Below are positions 25,527-37,935 of a stretch of 64,000 nucleotides of DNA, one piece after another. The position numbers were made by a program, and so were the translations under genes. The notes under the pieces are model-generated. The model ran no database searches, was not told where the DNA came from, and was given only the letters and a program-made list of their open reading frames with translations. Source of the DNA: Stachybotrys elegans (lineage: Eukaryota > Ascomycota > Sordariomycetes > Hypocreales > Stachybotryaceae); assembly GCA_020746835.1 (NCBI GenBank), contig JAGPNK010000005.1, positions 992,001 to 1,056,000 on the forward strand, read 5' to 3'. Each line of letters opens with the position of its first letter. Positions within the stretch are counted from its first letter, which is position 1.

Positions 25527-27324
25527 ATGAATCGAGAAATCCCAGGTTACTACTACGGTGCGTATAGTCTTTGGAAAATGGCTCTGGGGGGAAAGGCCGG
25601 AAAAGGAACTGGACTGACATCTAGAAATGAAACTGAAGATCCGGCCAAGAAGAAGTACTTCAAGATTGAAAAGTCGTCGACGGCGCCAGCAGGGGCAGCA
25701 TGGTCTGCGGACGCGGTGCAGCGTCGCCAGGAGCAGGAGTGTGCGGCTAGGGCAGCGCGGGTGCGCGCGCACATCGTCCAGAACCACATCCGACGCAGCC
25801 GCATCGTGCGCGATGTCCCGACCTCGGGCATGCTGGCGCGGGAGACGGAGGCTCGGCGCACCGGCATCGATACCGCGGCCGGCTGGAGCCGCGCCGACGA
25901 GGGAGACCTCGGCGCGGCGGTGTGGGCGGCCGGCGTGGTCGGCAAGGGGAGCGTGCCGTATGCGTCGACGAGCACTTCTCAGCCTGCTCGCGGGAGTAGG
26001 CATGGCAACATACCGTGTTTCTACGTCAGCGGAGATGACGACAAGACTGGGCTGGGCGTGGCGTATGTGTGTGAGTCTGCTCCCTCCCCCCTTGCTTTTG
26101 GCTGGGTTCGTTTATGGCACGTTACGGGCATATATATTGACGGGGGTGTGTGTTTTGTAGGCACGGAAGCCCTGGAGGGGGATTCTATCATTGGGACTTA
26201 TATCCCCACGAACAAAAATGACGAGTATGTTGTCTGCCCCCTCCTGAGTTTGTCTATCGTGATGCTCATGCGCCTGTTCTCTGCAGGATCGAGTTTGGCC
26301 TGGACAAGCCCTTTGATCACCCAATGGAGCTGAACTACCACACCGAACTGATTCGGTGTCCGCAGATGTCATCTATAAAGTATCATCGACCTTCCCACAA
26401 GATCTTTCTCACGTCGAGAGAACCGGACCATAGCTGCGGTCTATATTACTTCTCTCCCCCAGTTACCCCCGCCGATGACCCTCGCCCGAGCTGGCTGTTA
26501 GGAGAAAGTATGTCCTCGCATCCCCATGGCTGAATCCCCTGTTCTCAGCCTTCATATGTAGACTGACAAAGAAACCAGCAAGCCACTACCAACGCCTCTC
26601 TATCCGCCATCGCCTGCGTGACGAATGGATCGTCCACCAGAGCACGCCGGCACCCCCTTCATCCGACCTCCTCTGCGTCATCGGCACCAACGCCGGCATC
26701 CTGCGCGTCCGCTCCAACGAGACCGTGTCCTGGGCCACGCCCTATCAGTCCGCGCCCAAGACCATGCTCCCCCGGCCCCGGGAGATCTTCGACCTCGACT
26801 TCAAAAGCGGAGACCACAACGTCCTCCTCGCCGGCGGCCGCCAGCCTCGCGTCTGGATCACCGACTTCCGCACCTCCGAGGCCGAGTGGCGCTTCATCCG
26901 CCACGCGAGCTCCGTCGCCCACCTGCGCAGCGTCAACGAGCACCACGTCCTCGTCGCGGGCCTGCAGAATAGCATGGATCTCTACGACATGCGCTTCTTT
27001 GGCCAGGGGTCCAACGGCGCGAGGCCGCTCCTGACGTTCCCGGATTACCGCAACGCCGCCCATTTCCGCACGGGCTTCGATGTGTGCCCGGAGCTCAACG
27101 TCGTTGCGAGTGCTCAGGACAATGGCACCGTGAAGCTCTTTTCTTTGCGCACCGGCTGCGCTCTGCGGTCCCCAGACCTGCAGTCTATACATACCGACAC
27201 GCCTATCCGCGCCTTGATGTTCCAGCGTTTCCCTCGTGAGAAGCTTCCCAGCTTATTTATCGGCGTGGGTGCTGAGCTGAAGAAGTTTACTTTTGGCACG
27301 CATCATCTCGACGACGAGGCGTAA
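25527..27324 (+). CDS. WD-repeat protein, DCAF4/WDR21-like
   Basis: Predicted substrate receptor of a CUL4-DDB1 ubiquitin ligase, by similarity to DCAF4/WDR21; no fungal function is known to me. Model: join(25527..25557, 25639..26070, 26161..26224, 26287..26507, 26579..27324), 497 residues. The first exon encodes only MNREIPGYYY plus one base. Splicing to 25639 restores PGYYYDPAKKKYFKI (residues 6-20), matching the PGFYYD..KNRYF hallmark at the DCAF4 N-terminus, which fixes both the start and intron 1. A basic, Arg-rich, probably disordered region follows. The C-terminal half contains degenerate WD blades (DLDFKSGDHNVLLAGG, WITDFRTSEAEWRF, NSMDLYDMRF, DNGTVKLFSLRTG). It ends convergent with the bZIP gene. 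The beta-propeller is clear; the DCAF4 assignment rests mainly on the N-terminal motif. Confidence 0.8.
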
Positions 27325-27916
27325 GCGGCGCTGCAGATGAGCTTTTTGGCCTACTTCCTCCTCTGTTCTTCCATCTTTCTATGACATTGCATAGCTTACG
27401 TTATTCGGCCCAAATACCCACGCATTGGCGCATCAGAGGTAGAAAAGGCATATATTCCAGCGATGGCTAAAAAAAAACACCCCCTCCCCCCCGGATTTCA
27501 GGAGTCTACACCCCTACGGATAGTAATTGAGACCCAAAAGAGCAGCGACTGATGTTGTGATAGGAGGTGGTTTAGGATTAATCTGAAGAAGAGTATTTGT
27601 TCCAAACTGATGCTCCGACTTTTGCCTAGCCAAACTGGGTTCCTTTTCCCTTGACTCCTCGTGAAACCATGCAATAATCCCGCCGTGACTCATAATGTAT
27701 GGGGGTGTTTCCCGCTGGCGCCCTCCTGCAGCTATTATTCTTCCCCTATAATAGCAAAGGCAAAGAAAATACTATAGTATAAAACAAGTATGTACATGCA
27801 GACCAATAGCTACAGCACGCCAAGACAGCGAGGCATGTGAGCGCCGGAGACCCATCCTGACTGGACATGAAAACTTTATGTGCCAGTTGTTAGTTTGCAA
27901 AATGCGTCAGGTAATG
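27325..27916. other. convergent intergenic region
   Basis: 592 bp between the 3' ends of the DCAF4-like and bZIP genes. No coding frame. Contains a short A run followed by a C run near 27470-27500 and presumably two polyadenylation sites. Confidence 0.6.
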
Positions 27917-29907
27917 TTATCGACTCCCGGGACGACCTGGAGATGGGGAATAGATGAAGCATGTATCCCGTAGATGAGGGAATGCAGTAGCAAACGCTTC
28001 GCCCAGCCTCCAATTCTCCAACCTGCGCAGATGACGCTCAAATACGGGGTTGATGACTATCTCGTCCGAATCCGGATTCATCAAGAGACAGTCAGTCTCC
28101 TCGTAGGGCCAGTTGAGAGTGAGAGTAGTGGTGAATGGGACGAAAAAGTGCTCAAAGACGTTCTCGTTGACGTCGAAGGTCTCGATGAGCTTCTCACGCA
28201 TGCTGGGGAAAGGTACCATGTCAATCCAGGCGGCGTGAGAGTGCGTCAACTGGATAGGACGAGGAGCGATCCAGTCGGGTAGACGATCAAAATTTTCCTG
28301 TGTAGGTGAAATCTGCCAACGCATGTACAGAAACATGACGTACAGCACAGCTACCCGCTCAGGAAGCGTAGATATATCTGGAAATGTGGCCAGGATATCG
28401 GTGAAAAACTTGGATAAGGGGTGGCTATAGGCGCTCTGTGCTGGGTTCAGGAGTGAGGAGACTGATGGATATCGAGGTCCAATCGTCTCCTGGGTAGAAA
28501 GCCCTTCGGCAACGCGTTGGCGACGCTCGCGTAGGAAGTCGAGCAGCAAGGTATCCAATGGACACGTTGCTCTGCTGTTCTTGACCGTGGCCACAGCCAT
28601 GGATGATTGGTGGTTTGTTACATTTGCTGGCGTTGCGCTGGATGTAGGGCTCCATGACACTTGGCGCGAATACTGAAAAGCTTGTTCATGAGAGGAAGCT
28701 GCAAGGTCGTGCTTCATTGGGGCGTGGCGATACTGAGGGGTGTCCTGGGCCCCGTTGATACCGTTGGGTATTTTGGTTATCGTTTGGTTGGAATCAACCA
28801 CCATACCGAAAGTCAGACGCTCGTGTCCGATCTCCAGGCCGTGGCGAAGATCGTGGCGCTGCTGGTTGAGCTGCATCTTGCTATAGTCTAGAGATGTCTG
28901 CGTAGTATGTGATTGCCCATCAAAGCTTCCTGGCGAAGCCACGCTTGGCGAGGCACTGGCCACGGGCATACTAGGCGCTGGAGGATGATTGGGCACGGCC
29001 TGCGCGTATGTCTGTGCTGGCGACACGTAGACAGCCTCGGAGGCTGCTGAATGGTGAGTTTCTTCCACTTGTCTTAGATGAAAAGCGCGTACTGAGGGGA
29101 GCCGGGAAAGACTTACGACCTCCGATCATGGGTTGGATTATGCCAACAATTTTGGCGAGGGTCCGCCTCAGCTCCGCATTCTCTTGCTCGACGGCCTCCT
29201 TGGCACGTATGACAGCCTGCAGCTCCTGATAGGGCTGCTGGTTGGTAAGCTCCTGGATTCGGCGTTCATAGTTTTCGATCTGGTTCTTGGTCCGTTCTCT
29301 TATAGCACGTTGCGCCTCTCGGTCTGATCATGCGGCGAGGAGCGGAGACGACGTCAGCAAGCAGCTACAGCAAGATTGACGACGGCATCATTGGGATACA
29401 CATGAGACGGTGCCATTGGGACAGGGAGAAGTGAATGGTGGCATGGGTTAGGGAAGCTGATGGCAGCCAATCGGGTACCATCAGTGTCATCATGAGGGGT
29501 AGTCAGGTACGAAGGCATGGATTAAGTTATTGTAAATCACCATGGGGCTGTGACATGCAGCTAAGACAGCATACGAGGAGAATGATCAACTCACCGTTGG
29601 CGCGCTTCTTGGCCAATTGTTCTGGGGTTAGACTGGCAACACCACGGCTGCCGGAGCCCGTCTTCTTCTTCTTGGAAAGTACGGACTCGGAGGGCGGAGG
29701 AGATGAGGCGTCCCGTTTGGCATGCACCGGTATCGGGGTAGTGGCTTCCGGCGTCGCAGCGGTGGAAGTAGAAGCAGAGAGTTGAAGCTTCGGATCAGGA
29801 GGGACGGAGACCGAGTTGGTTGCAGACGAGGTGGTGGTGATGGTGGTGGTAGTGGGGGTAGCGGCGGTCGCAGCAACGGCAACGGCATCAGGCGGGCCGG
29901 GGGCCAT
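27917..29907 (-). CDS. bZIP transcription factor with C-terminal DUF3425
   Basis: Predicted nuclear DNA-binding regulator. Model: complement(27917..29067, 29117..29323, 29595..29907), 556 residues. Residues 1-80 are Ala/Thr/Ser/Pro-rich and disordered, followed by a KKKK cluster. The basic region LAKKRANDREAQRAIRERTK begins near residue 97 and is interrupted by a 271-nt intron inside the codon for Asp. The leucine zipper (IENYERRIQELTNQQ, then VEQENAELRRTL) follows. A disordered Pro/Ser region links to a folded block from CPLDTLLLDFLRERR (about 342) to near the end. There PERVAVLYVMFLYMRWQI and WIDMVPFPSMREKLI are typical of DUF3425, a domain found behind fungal bZIPs (for example AP-1-like and Aspergillus developmental regulators). 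The third-exon acceptor is AAG rather than CAG/TAG, so that join is slightly less certain. Target genes are unknown. Confidence 0.88.
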
Positions 29908-30034
29908 GATGCCGGGTGTTGAAGGGGCGGCAGCAAGACGGGGAAGGAATATGCGGAGATATCCGGGTCTTGTATCCGTCTTTAACTATCGGTTGGGGTT
30001 GGGAGCCGGTGAGGGGCTCGAGTCCCACCAGCAT
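29888..30034 (-). promoter_or_regulatory. candidate upstream ORF overlapping the bZIP start
   Basis: An ATG at 30034 opens a 48-codon frame that is out of phase with the bZIP ORF and ends with TGA at 29888, 20 nt inside it. If the transcript begins upstream of 30034, ribosomes using this ATG would bypass the main start. Such uORFs are a known control mode of fungal bZIP genes (GCN4/cpc-1, HAC1). The transcription start is not visible, so this is only a candidate. Confidence 0.3.
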
Positions 30035-31649
30035 CAGCTGACAAACTGTGCAGCAGATGGAATGGAATGGGAGACGGATTGATGAATATGGGCAATGTGT
30101 GTCAGGGGCCAGGCAGGCTGGGCCAGAGCCTGACTCTGGCAGAGGGCCGACCGTGTGCGTGGGAACGAACTAAGGCAAGGCGAAAGCCAAGTTCAAGGTG
30201 AAGTCAGAGGTGGGGTCCAAGCACAAGGTCGGAGTCAGAGCGTGCTATCCACCTTCTCTTCTCCCTCCTTGTGTCCCCTTTGAAGCGGCAGCGTACCGAC
30301 AATCTGCAGATGTGGATTCCCGTCGATTTCTCTTGGCGGCGGCGCGCGTGGCGCGTTGTGCAAGGGGGTTGAAAGGAATCCGGGGATGGAAATTTGTCGA
30401 GGCAGCGGCGAGAATACCGGAGCAGAGCTCGAAGGAGAGGTGTGAGTGAGAAGAAGGGATGAATGGAATAGAAGAAGCCGTGGCAACAAGGCCCAAGGCC
30501 AAGAGGAAAGGAGGAAGAGATAAAAGAAGCTAGAGGAAAGAAGAAAGGGAGAAGGAGGAAAGAGCTACTAGGCCAAGCGATTGACAGCTAAGGGGGATAG
30601 TAGTCGGTGCTAAGAAAAAGCCAATCGGGTTCATTGGCTGAGACGCCACTACTCATGTATGCATGTTGGCAATGATTCAAACCAGAGAAGCAAATAAAAC
30701 ATCTGAAGAAGGAAAAGAAAAATAGAAAATAAAATAAAGCAGAAAAAGAACCATACCGGAAAAAAATCTGCTAGATGAGTTGGGGCTCGCAACACGTTGG
30801 AGAATGCCGCCAAAGGACGAAATGATAACAGGGCTCATACGCCCTTTGATGTTAAGAGAGAGAGAGAAACAGCTACGTATGCTGGGAGGGAGGCAGCTCC
30901 TATGTCCCGCACTGGGGGAGACAAAGAGACAGAGATCCGTCGTCGATGTCGATGTCGATCGGGACGAGCCAGATCTCCATGCCTACTGTTAAGAGCAGAA
31001 CCGCATTAATCGCTCAACCTCAACCGCGAAGTACCTAACCCTTCCCTGGTCGGTATCCGATACGCCGCCCACCAGGAGGACGGAGTGAAAACAGACGAAG
31101 AAAATCCCAAAGAGGCTATATATATGTGTGTGTATGTCATAGTAGAGCAACTCTTGCGTAAGATGCATAAACAGGCGTATAAACAAATCGCACCATACTG
31201 CTGGAGCTAGGCCACAAGCGCGTGCCATCACGCATCCGCCCAAAGTATCGCGTCGCCTAGCAGATACCCTATCCCATTATACTTTTCCCCCGGCCGGGTC
31301 TAGCATCCATTCGGCTGGGGCGTCAACAGCTGGTCCTCCCTTGCGAACCTGGGTCGAATCTTCTGGGCCGTCCTCCCATGTGCCTGCATCAGGCCACCAT
31401 CCTCTCCCCGAGCTCCCCTAGTCGCGTTGGTGACAGACAAAGAGCATATCATTGATCAAGGCAAGAGGGCATCGATCGGTAAAGGGTTGATGTGATTTCT
31501 TGTTTTACGTCTCTGCCCTGGCAACACGGAACCCCCACCCCCTCCCTCTCTCTCGTGATAGAACCAATACATGCCATTCACCCCACGCCATTGTTTCTCC
31601 TTTACGGACGACTCTGAAACCCTAATCAGCGGATATGTAAAGAAACCAA
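29908..31649. other. intergenic: bZIP promoter/leader and NIC96 3' flank
   Basis: 1.74 kb with no recognisable gene. The stretch 30230-30560 is purine-rich on the plus strand (pyrimidine-rich on the bZIP sense strand), consistent with a long bZIP leader or core promoter. 30670-30770 is A-rich. A CGATGT/CGATCG-like run lies near 30940. Confidence 0.55.
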
Positions 31650-34600
31650 TCAGTCCGCCGTAGCCCTCGCCAGAGCCTCCAGCACGTGCGGAGGGAACCG
31701 GTAGCGCAGCTGGCTCGTGTATGTCGTCAGATCCAGCGTCATCTGCTTCAGCTGGTCCACCATCAGCTTCCTCGTCCCCTCGTTGCCGCTGAACTGCCCG
31801 TTCAGCAGCTGCTCCCGCTGTCTGATGCAGCTGATGATGGTCCACATCAACAGGTTCGGCACGTTGATCGACACAGGCTGCGATAGCCCCGAGAACTTGG
31901 AGGCGTATGATCGAATCGTGCTTGCGTCGCCTTGGGCGTCCAGCGGCAAGATGCCCAGGTTGCGGATTTTCTGTAGAAATATGCACATCAGTCTCTGTTC
32001 CTTTACCGTGATGGATCTGGCAGTCGTTCGGGGCTGTACTTACGTCTAGGCACTGAGCCCACTGCCCAGCTTCTATCAGCGTTCTGATGCTGCTCATCTC
32101 CAACAGCACTCCAAGAGCCGTCTTGTTGTGGTCCTGGATCTTTCGGTAAAACATGGGATCCTTGCCGTACATGGCCATCATGGTCTTGGCCAGCTCAACG
32201 GGATCGTCGATGGCCGCAAGGCTGAGACTGCTGCCCAGAGGCGCCTCAGCTGCCGCACCACCCGCCCGTGGCTTCACCGGCATCAACCTCATGGGATCCT
32301 CTCCGATCTCCAACGAGATGGCCTCGCTGAGGGCCCTGCTGACAATGGCCACCACCGTGTCGTACTCCCCTGCGAGGTGGTACAGCAGCACCGAGTCTGT
32401 GGTTCGTCCGTTCTCGTCCGCGAAGCTGGCCGCCTGCAAAGTCACCGTATTGATAAAGTCGTCCTCAGCCTCCAGTCCAATCAGAGGCCCGCGCTTCTCA
32501 ATGATACCTTGGATCCGGCGGCCGTCGGGCCTAATGTCGCCAATGAGCTCGCTAAACTCGCGCGTCTCCAGCACGAGCTCACGTAGCGCCTCGTGGCAGA
32601 GGCTGCTGTGACGCTTGCCGGCCTCTCCCTCGAGATCCTGGTTGAGGCAGATCAGGGTAAGGTAATCGACGGCCGAGACCACGTCAGCCGCTCGGAAGTC
32701 CCTCGTATAGTAGCCAATCATCCGCCCAAAGTTAATCTGAGGCAGGTTCTTAGTGCTGTGGGTGCGGAGATCGTTGGCTGCCGACATGGCATCGCTCGCG
32801 CGAAGCAGGCCGTAGTACTCGAGCGCCAGGCCAAAGTGAACTGCGTCCACGTATGAGAAGGGGTACAGGTACGCGATGGCGTCCTCGAAGAGACCGGAGA
32901 GAATCTGCAGGTAGAAGAACATGCCGAAGCTGCCGTTGGACGAGTCCTCGGATGGCGATTTGGGGAAGTGCTTCATGCCAATCTCTCGAATGCTCTCTTG
33001 CAGCTCCGGTAGGCCGTACGACTCTCCAGCCATCTCTACTGTCCTGTCCACCTCTCGGGCCAGGTTGAACTGAAGCCAGATCCAGTCGTTGATATCCGTA
33101 TTCATGCCCTCCAGGTTGCGGTTGCTGAGGTCGATGCGGCCAATGACCTTGTAGCAGGCCATGCGGAAGGGGTCGATGGAGTTTTCGGGAGCGTTGCGTG
33201 AGCGCTGCATATACTCGTTTGTGCACCGGTCTAGCAGCTTCCTGCTGGTGATGCGGCGGTCCTCGCTGGTTGCGTAGTTGTTGAGATATGTCGAGAACGT
33301 ACGGTCAATTCCCCTGAAGTGGTTCGCGTAGTCATTAACATACTTGGCCGCCTCGCTCACATGGCCGGAGCGCAAGAGATAAAAGACAATTGCCCACACA
33401 TACTCGCCCTGAACCTGCTGAAGGTCGGTGTTGTCAGGCACCAGATCCTTGCGAGCGGCTCGCAGGCGAACGTAGGCCCTGATCTTGCTCGTTACGTCCG
33501 GCAGACCACCGAGCTGGGCTTCATGAGGGTGCTTAGCGATCAGAGATTCGACTTCGCGGAGGAACTGCTTCTCAAGGAAGACATTGGCACCGGCGAGCAG
33601 GCGCTTCCTCATTTCCGAGGACTTGGGAGAGTTGATATTGTCGTTCAGATACAGAGGAGCAAACTGGCGCTCCTTTGGCTCGTCTAGTGTTGGCTCGGCA
33701 CCCGAAGTCTCTCCAACAATCTCGATGACTGCACGGTAGGCCTCGACAACGTGAGGGGCGTGCGGCTCGTGGGACTTTGCCTCCACCTCGGCGAGCTCAG
33801 CCAGGATCGGGTAGGGTCGCTTCATAAGGCGCGCCGAGGTGAGTTCGCGCACCTTGTCCGCAAGCTTGGCCTGCCTTTCGCGGAGGGGCCGGTCCTCGGC
33901 AGAGGCCCAGGGCTTGGGCGCACCGGCATTATCGGTAGCCCGATCAACATCGGCAAACTCGGATTGATGAGTACCAATGCGGCTGGGCGTGCCAATGACG
34001 GAACGGTGAAGGGCCGACTTGCCCAGCACGCTCTCGCGCCCAGTACGCGCCGCGCCACCTTGGGCCTTGCTGCGTCGCGAGCGGCCGAACCCAGCTTGTG
34101 ACTCACGGGTGACGCCCGACTCTTCACGGGGCTTGATGCCGAAGTGCTGGTAGACACGCTTTCGCTGGGCCTCCCATTCCATAGAAACATGATCTTCGAG
34201 AAAGTTATCAAAGTCGCGCACCGATCGCTCTAGGCCGTCCGCAATCATGCTAAGCGTCGTCTTGGTCTGCAGGTTCGATAGGTACGTCTCGACGTCGACT
34301 TCGGTCGGGGCGTATCCCGCCAGGTTGCGATCCACGCGGCCGCCCTTGATATCGAGCATGCCGAGGTCCTTGGCCGCAGTGCTGGGGTCTACACCCGACG
34401 CGGCAAGCAGGTAGTGCGCCTTGCCATCAAGCGGCTTCTCGCTGGGCTTAGACTGCAGCTTCCTGAGCCGATGGCGCAGATCGCCGAGGCCGAGCTCCAG
34501 GCTGGGGAGATCCTCCATATTTGTCTTGCTCTCGCCACCCTTCTGAGTCTTTGCGAATAGGCTGTCGAAGTAGGCACCGGCCGGCTGTGCTGGTGCTTGG

Positions 34601-35106
34601 GCGGCACCGGGCGCCTGCGACAACGGCTGGGCATTCTGAGTGCTGGCGAAGAAGCTACCGCCGAGCGCGGACGGCGCGTTCTGCTGAGGCTGCTGCGCTT
34701 GTTGAGTCGAAAGAGTCGCGGTGCTGCCGAAAAGAGATGGCTTGCTGGCCGCAGGCTGCTGGAGAAGCGAGGTGCCAAATAGGGATGGCTTCGCTTGCTG
34801 CTGCTGTTGCTGCTGCTGCTGAGGCTGACCAAACAGACCACCGGTAGCGGTACCACCAGTAGCCCCCTGAGCTGGCTGCCCAAAGAGACTCGTGCTTGGT
34901 GTCGTAGTCGTCGCCGTCGTTTGCTGAGCCTGAGGCTGACCGAAGAGCCCAGTGGACGCGGGCTGCTGTTGCTGCGTCTGGGTATTCTGGCCTCCTAGGG
35001 CACCGAATAGGCTGGGCTTCTGCTGGTTCTGCGTGTTTTGCCCAGCTGTTGTCGAAGCGCCAAACAGGCCCGTGCCAGTCTGCGACGGCTGGCCGAAGAG
35101 ACTCAT
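31650..35106 (-). CDS. nic96: nucleoporin Nic96 (inner-ring scaffold) with FG-repeat N-terminus
   Basis: Structural nuclear-pore subunit that anchors the Nsp1-Nup49-Nup57 channel trimer and binds Nup192/Nup188 in the inner ring. Model: complement(31650..31970, 32044..35106), 1127 residues against about 840 in budding yeast and about 1110 in Chaetomium. The extra length is mainly N-terminal: residues 1-140 carry eight LFG motifs (three GLFG, five SLFG) in a Gln/Thr/Ala-rich background. Helical linear motifs follow (MEDLPSLELGLGDLRHRLRK; TLSMIADGLERSVRDFDNFL), resembling the Nsp1-complex-binding and Nup192-binding segments of the Chaetomium protein. The C-terminal two thirds form the alpha-solenoid Nic96 domain. 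One intron near the C-terminus removes 73 nt and joins QWAQCLD to KIRNLGILPLD in frame. Reading through it instead gives a nonsense tail, so the splice is preferred. Confidence 0.96.
34794..34823 (-). repeat. CAG/CAA repeat encoding a Gln tract in Nic96
   Basis: A trinucleotide-rich stretch encoding about nine consecutive glutamines between two FG motifs. A candidate for length variation between strains. Confidence 0.75.
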
Positions 35107-35739
35107 GGCGAATAGCTAGAGAGGAAAAAAAATAATAAAGGAATGGAACAACGTCGGCGATGCTGCAATTGTGGAGGAGGATCGCGGTTCCTGGCGATGG
35201 AAAGCGATCGGTTGATGCAATAATATGGCTCGCGTGGCCAGGGAAAGACAGTTGCCGCACGCTGAGGCCCGTGGTTGATGGAGGGCGCAATGCTTGCAAC
35301 AAAGAGGATTTGACCCTTTGACCGCGTTTAGATTTTTGGACAAGGCTGGCGATGTTTTGATGGTCCATGTCTACCTGAAAGCTTTGGCCAATCACAGGCG
35401 AGCTCTGGAATCGCCTTGCGTCGCTCGTTGCCAACCTCGCCCACTAGCTGCCCCACTGCTACGGATTACTGAATTGATTTCTACAGCACGCCCAAGCGCC
35501 TAGCAATCATCCACTGTTTACCAAGGCGCAAGACTGCGGTGTTGTGCATTCACCACGACCTGGGATGCAAAAACCTATGAAGAGCTGAGTAGATATCATT
35601 CTATCTTCTCCCTATATTTCTATCGCATTCAATCGTCATTATTATTAGTATTGTTTCATTTGTCATGTCGCTGCACTAGCTTCACGACACACAAGATTCT
35701 TCCCCTACTAGGTATGCACAGTCTCCTCGTCGGCTTGCC
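35107..35739. other. intergenic: NIC96 promoter and FGGY-kinase 3' flank
   Basis: 633 bp. The NIC96 leader next to 35107 is T/C-rich on the minus strand. An A/T-rich patch near 35630-35665 is the likely 3' UTR of the kinase gene. No other feature seen. Confidence 0.55.
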
Positions 35740-37935
35740 TTACTTCTCGGCCACGGCCTTCCAGTTCTCGACAGCCTTGTCAATCTTCTTGCGGTAGGTC
35801 TGCTGCTGGGTGCACATCTCGAGGAAGACCTCGTACTTGGCGTCGAGCAGGGCCTTCTCGCCCTCATCGGTGCCAGGCTCGACCAGGCGACCAGGCTTGC
35901 TCATGCGGTCCATGATGCTCCACAGAGACTCGCCCTCGGAGTTGTCGGCGAGGTTGTGGCTCGCGGCCTTGGCGCCGAGCATGGCAGCACCGTGAACAAC
36001 GGCGGCATTCACGTAGCGGGGAATCAGCACGGGCATGCGGCAGCTGGTAGCCATGAGGCTCATGAGGATAGGGTTCTGGCACTGGGATCCGGACATGAAG
36101 ATGGACGAGATCTCGTGGCCGGCATTGTTCATCTGCTCGACAATCTGGCGGGTCTGCATGGCGATGAACTCCATGGTAGCGTAGTACCATAGGGCCATGT
36201 TGTCAGTGGTCTTGTCGCTGTCGAGACCAATCATGACGCCCTTCATGTTGGGGTCGGCCACGGGAGAGCGGTTGCCCCAGAGATCACCGTAGAAGAAGAG
36301 GTGGCGGGCAAGGTAGGGGACCCCAGGGGCATTGGCCTTCTCCGCCATGTAGTGGAGGTGAGCGTTGAGGAAGTCATAGATGTGCTTGTCCTCAGCCTTT
36401 GCCAGAGCGCATGTCTCGTTGTAGGCAGGGTGGATGTCGAGCATATGCCTCAGAAGCTCACCAGTAGCCGACTGACCACCCTCAGCCATCCAGTAGTCTG
36501 GAAGCAGGACGTCGCGGTAAGGACCCCACACGCCAGGAACAAAGACGGGCTCCTTTGACATGGCTAGGTGGCACGTCGAGGTACCGGCGACCGCAGCCAG
36601 GCGGGTGAAAGCCTGGGAGAGGTCGTTGTGGGGGACGTTGGCATTGAGCTCGTCAGAGCCCAAGTCAACCTTGGCTCCAACGGTGCCGATCCAGCCGGCG
36701 TAAGCATCAATCACACCACTGCCGACGGCAATGCCCTGCGGGAGGCCAAGCTGGATGGAGGCAGCCTTGCTCAGAGTGCCAACACATTCACCAGCGCTGA
36801 AGTAGTTGCCGTTCTACACGAAACGAAGAATCGGTGGTTAGCAAGGGTTCCCCAAAGCTTGTGCGGGGTATGCAGGGGGTGCTGAACAGGGAGGGGGTGG
36901 CGTTGAGGAGGGGCACCGGGATTCAAGACGGGGTGGGAAGAAGAGGGTGTGGATGGGTGGGTTTTTTTTTGTTTTTTTGAGGATTGATAAGACAAGCAGC
37001 CAAAGGAAAGAAAGGAACCGGGCTCACCACTTTATCGACACCACCCATTCGCTTAAAGTCGTCCTTGATAAGATCGCCGAGGCCGATCGTCTCGTAGAAG
37101 TCCTCTTGCCAACCCTTGACGCTGCCGTCAACGCCGACGGGGACGTAGCCCTGTTTGCAAACAGTGCTGCAGAAGCTGCGAGATTCGTTGCCGGTGGCGA
37201 GGTGGGTGAGGGCATCAGCCAGATCGTAGAACTTGCAGCGTTCGAAGAGCTCAGGGGGCATGTTATTCTTGAGCCAGAGAACCTTGGGGATCTCCATCTC
37301 AATGCTCATCTTGCCGCCCACGTACTTGAGAAGCTTGTGGTTGGTGCTGTTGATGAGCTCCGTCTCGGCGACGGGGCGATGGTCGAGCCACAGGATGACG
37401 TTTCGGTCGTTGCCATCATTGGCAAAGTTGGGTCCCGTCACGGGGACTGGCTCGTCGGTGTCGTTGGAGAAGACGGCGAGGGAGCAAGTGGCATCGAAGC
37501 CAATGCCCTTGATCTTGTTGGGGTTGATGGCGGCCTCGAGGACGACGCGGCGGACACACTCGCAGATGCAAGCCCAGATGTCAGTGGTAGATTGCTCCTG
37601 GTAGGACGCCCAGTCAGCAGGAGGATTCTGAAATATCAAGGGCACAAATTCCACGAGAGGAACGAATGGGTAGATATGCATACGTAGTAGCCCGTCTCAG
37701 GCTGCCATAGCTTGATATTCTCCGAGGCCAAAGCCTTGATATCACCGGTCGCATCAATGATGCAAGCTCGGGCAGAGCCCGTTCCGACGTCCACACCAAT
37801 GTAGTGATCCTGCGAGAAGACGCTGTTAGCATCAAGCCTTCCAGGCGCGAGGTGCCAATGCAGACGAGAAGCACCGGAATTGGGTGCTTCAGTACATACC
37901 AATTGATCAGATTGTCTATCCATGAGGGGCGACAT
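35740..37935 (-). CDS. FGGY-family carbohydrate kinase (ribulokinase-like, Ydr109c type)
   Basis: Phosphorylates a sugar or polyol with ATP. Human FGGY and yeast Ydr109c act on D-ribulose, possibly as metabolite repair, and that substrate is the best guess here. Model: complement(35740..36813, 37028..37627, 37684..37809, 37900..37935), 611 residues, all phases 0. Exon 1 encodes only MSPLMDRQSDQL. Motifs: the ATP-fold start YIGVDVGTGSARAC (residues 16-29); GIGFDATCSLAVF and VILWLDHR in the N-terminal domain; GVIDAYAGW with the probable catalytic base Asp290; and MSGSQCQNPILMSLMATSC near 494-513, the FGGY signature 2 region. The 214-nt third intron is long and holds T and G runs. A second in-frame ATG (codon 5) is an alternative start. 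Soluble, no targeting signal seen. Confidence 0.93.
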
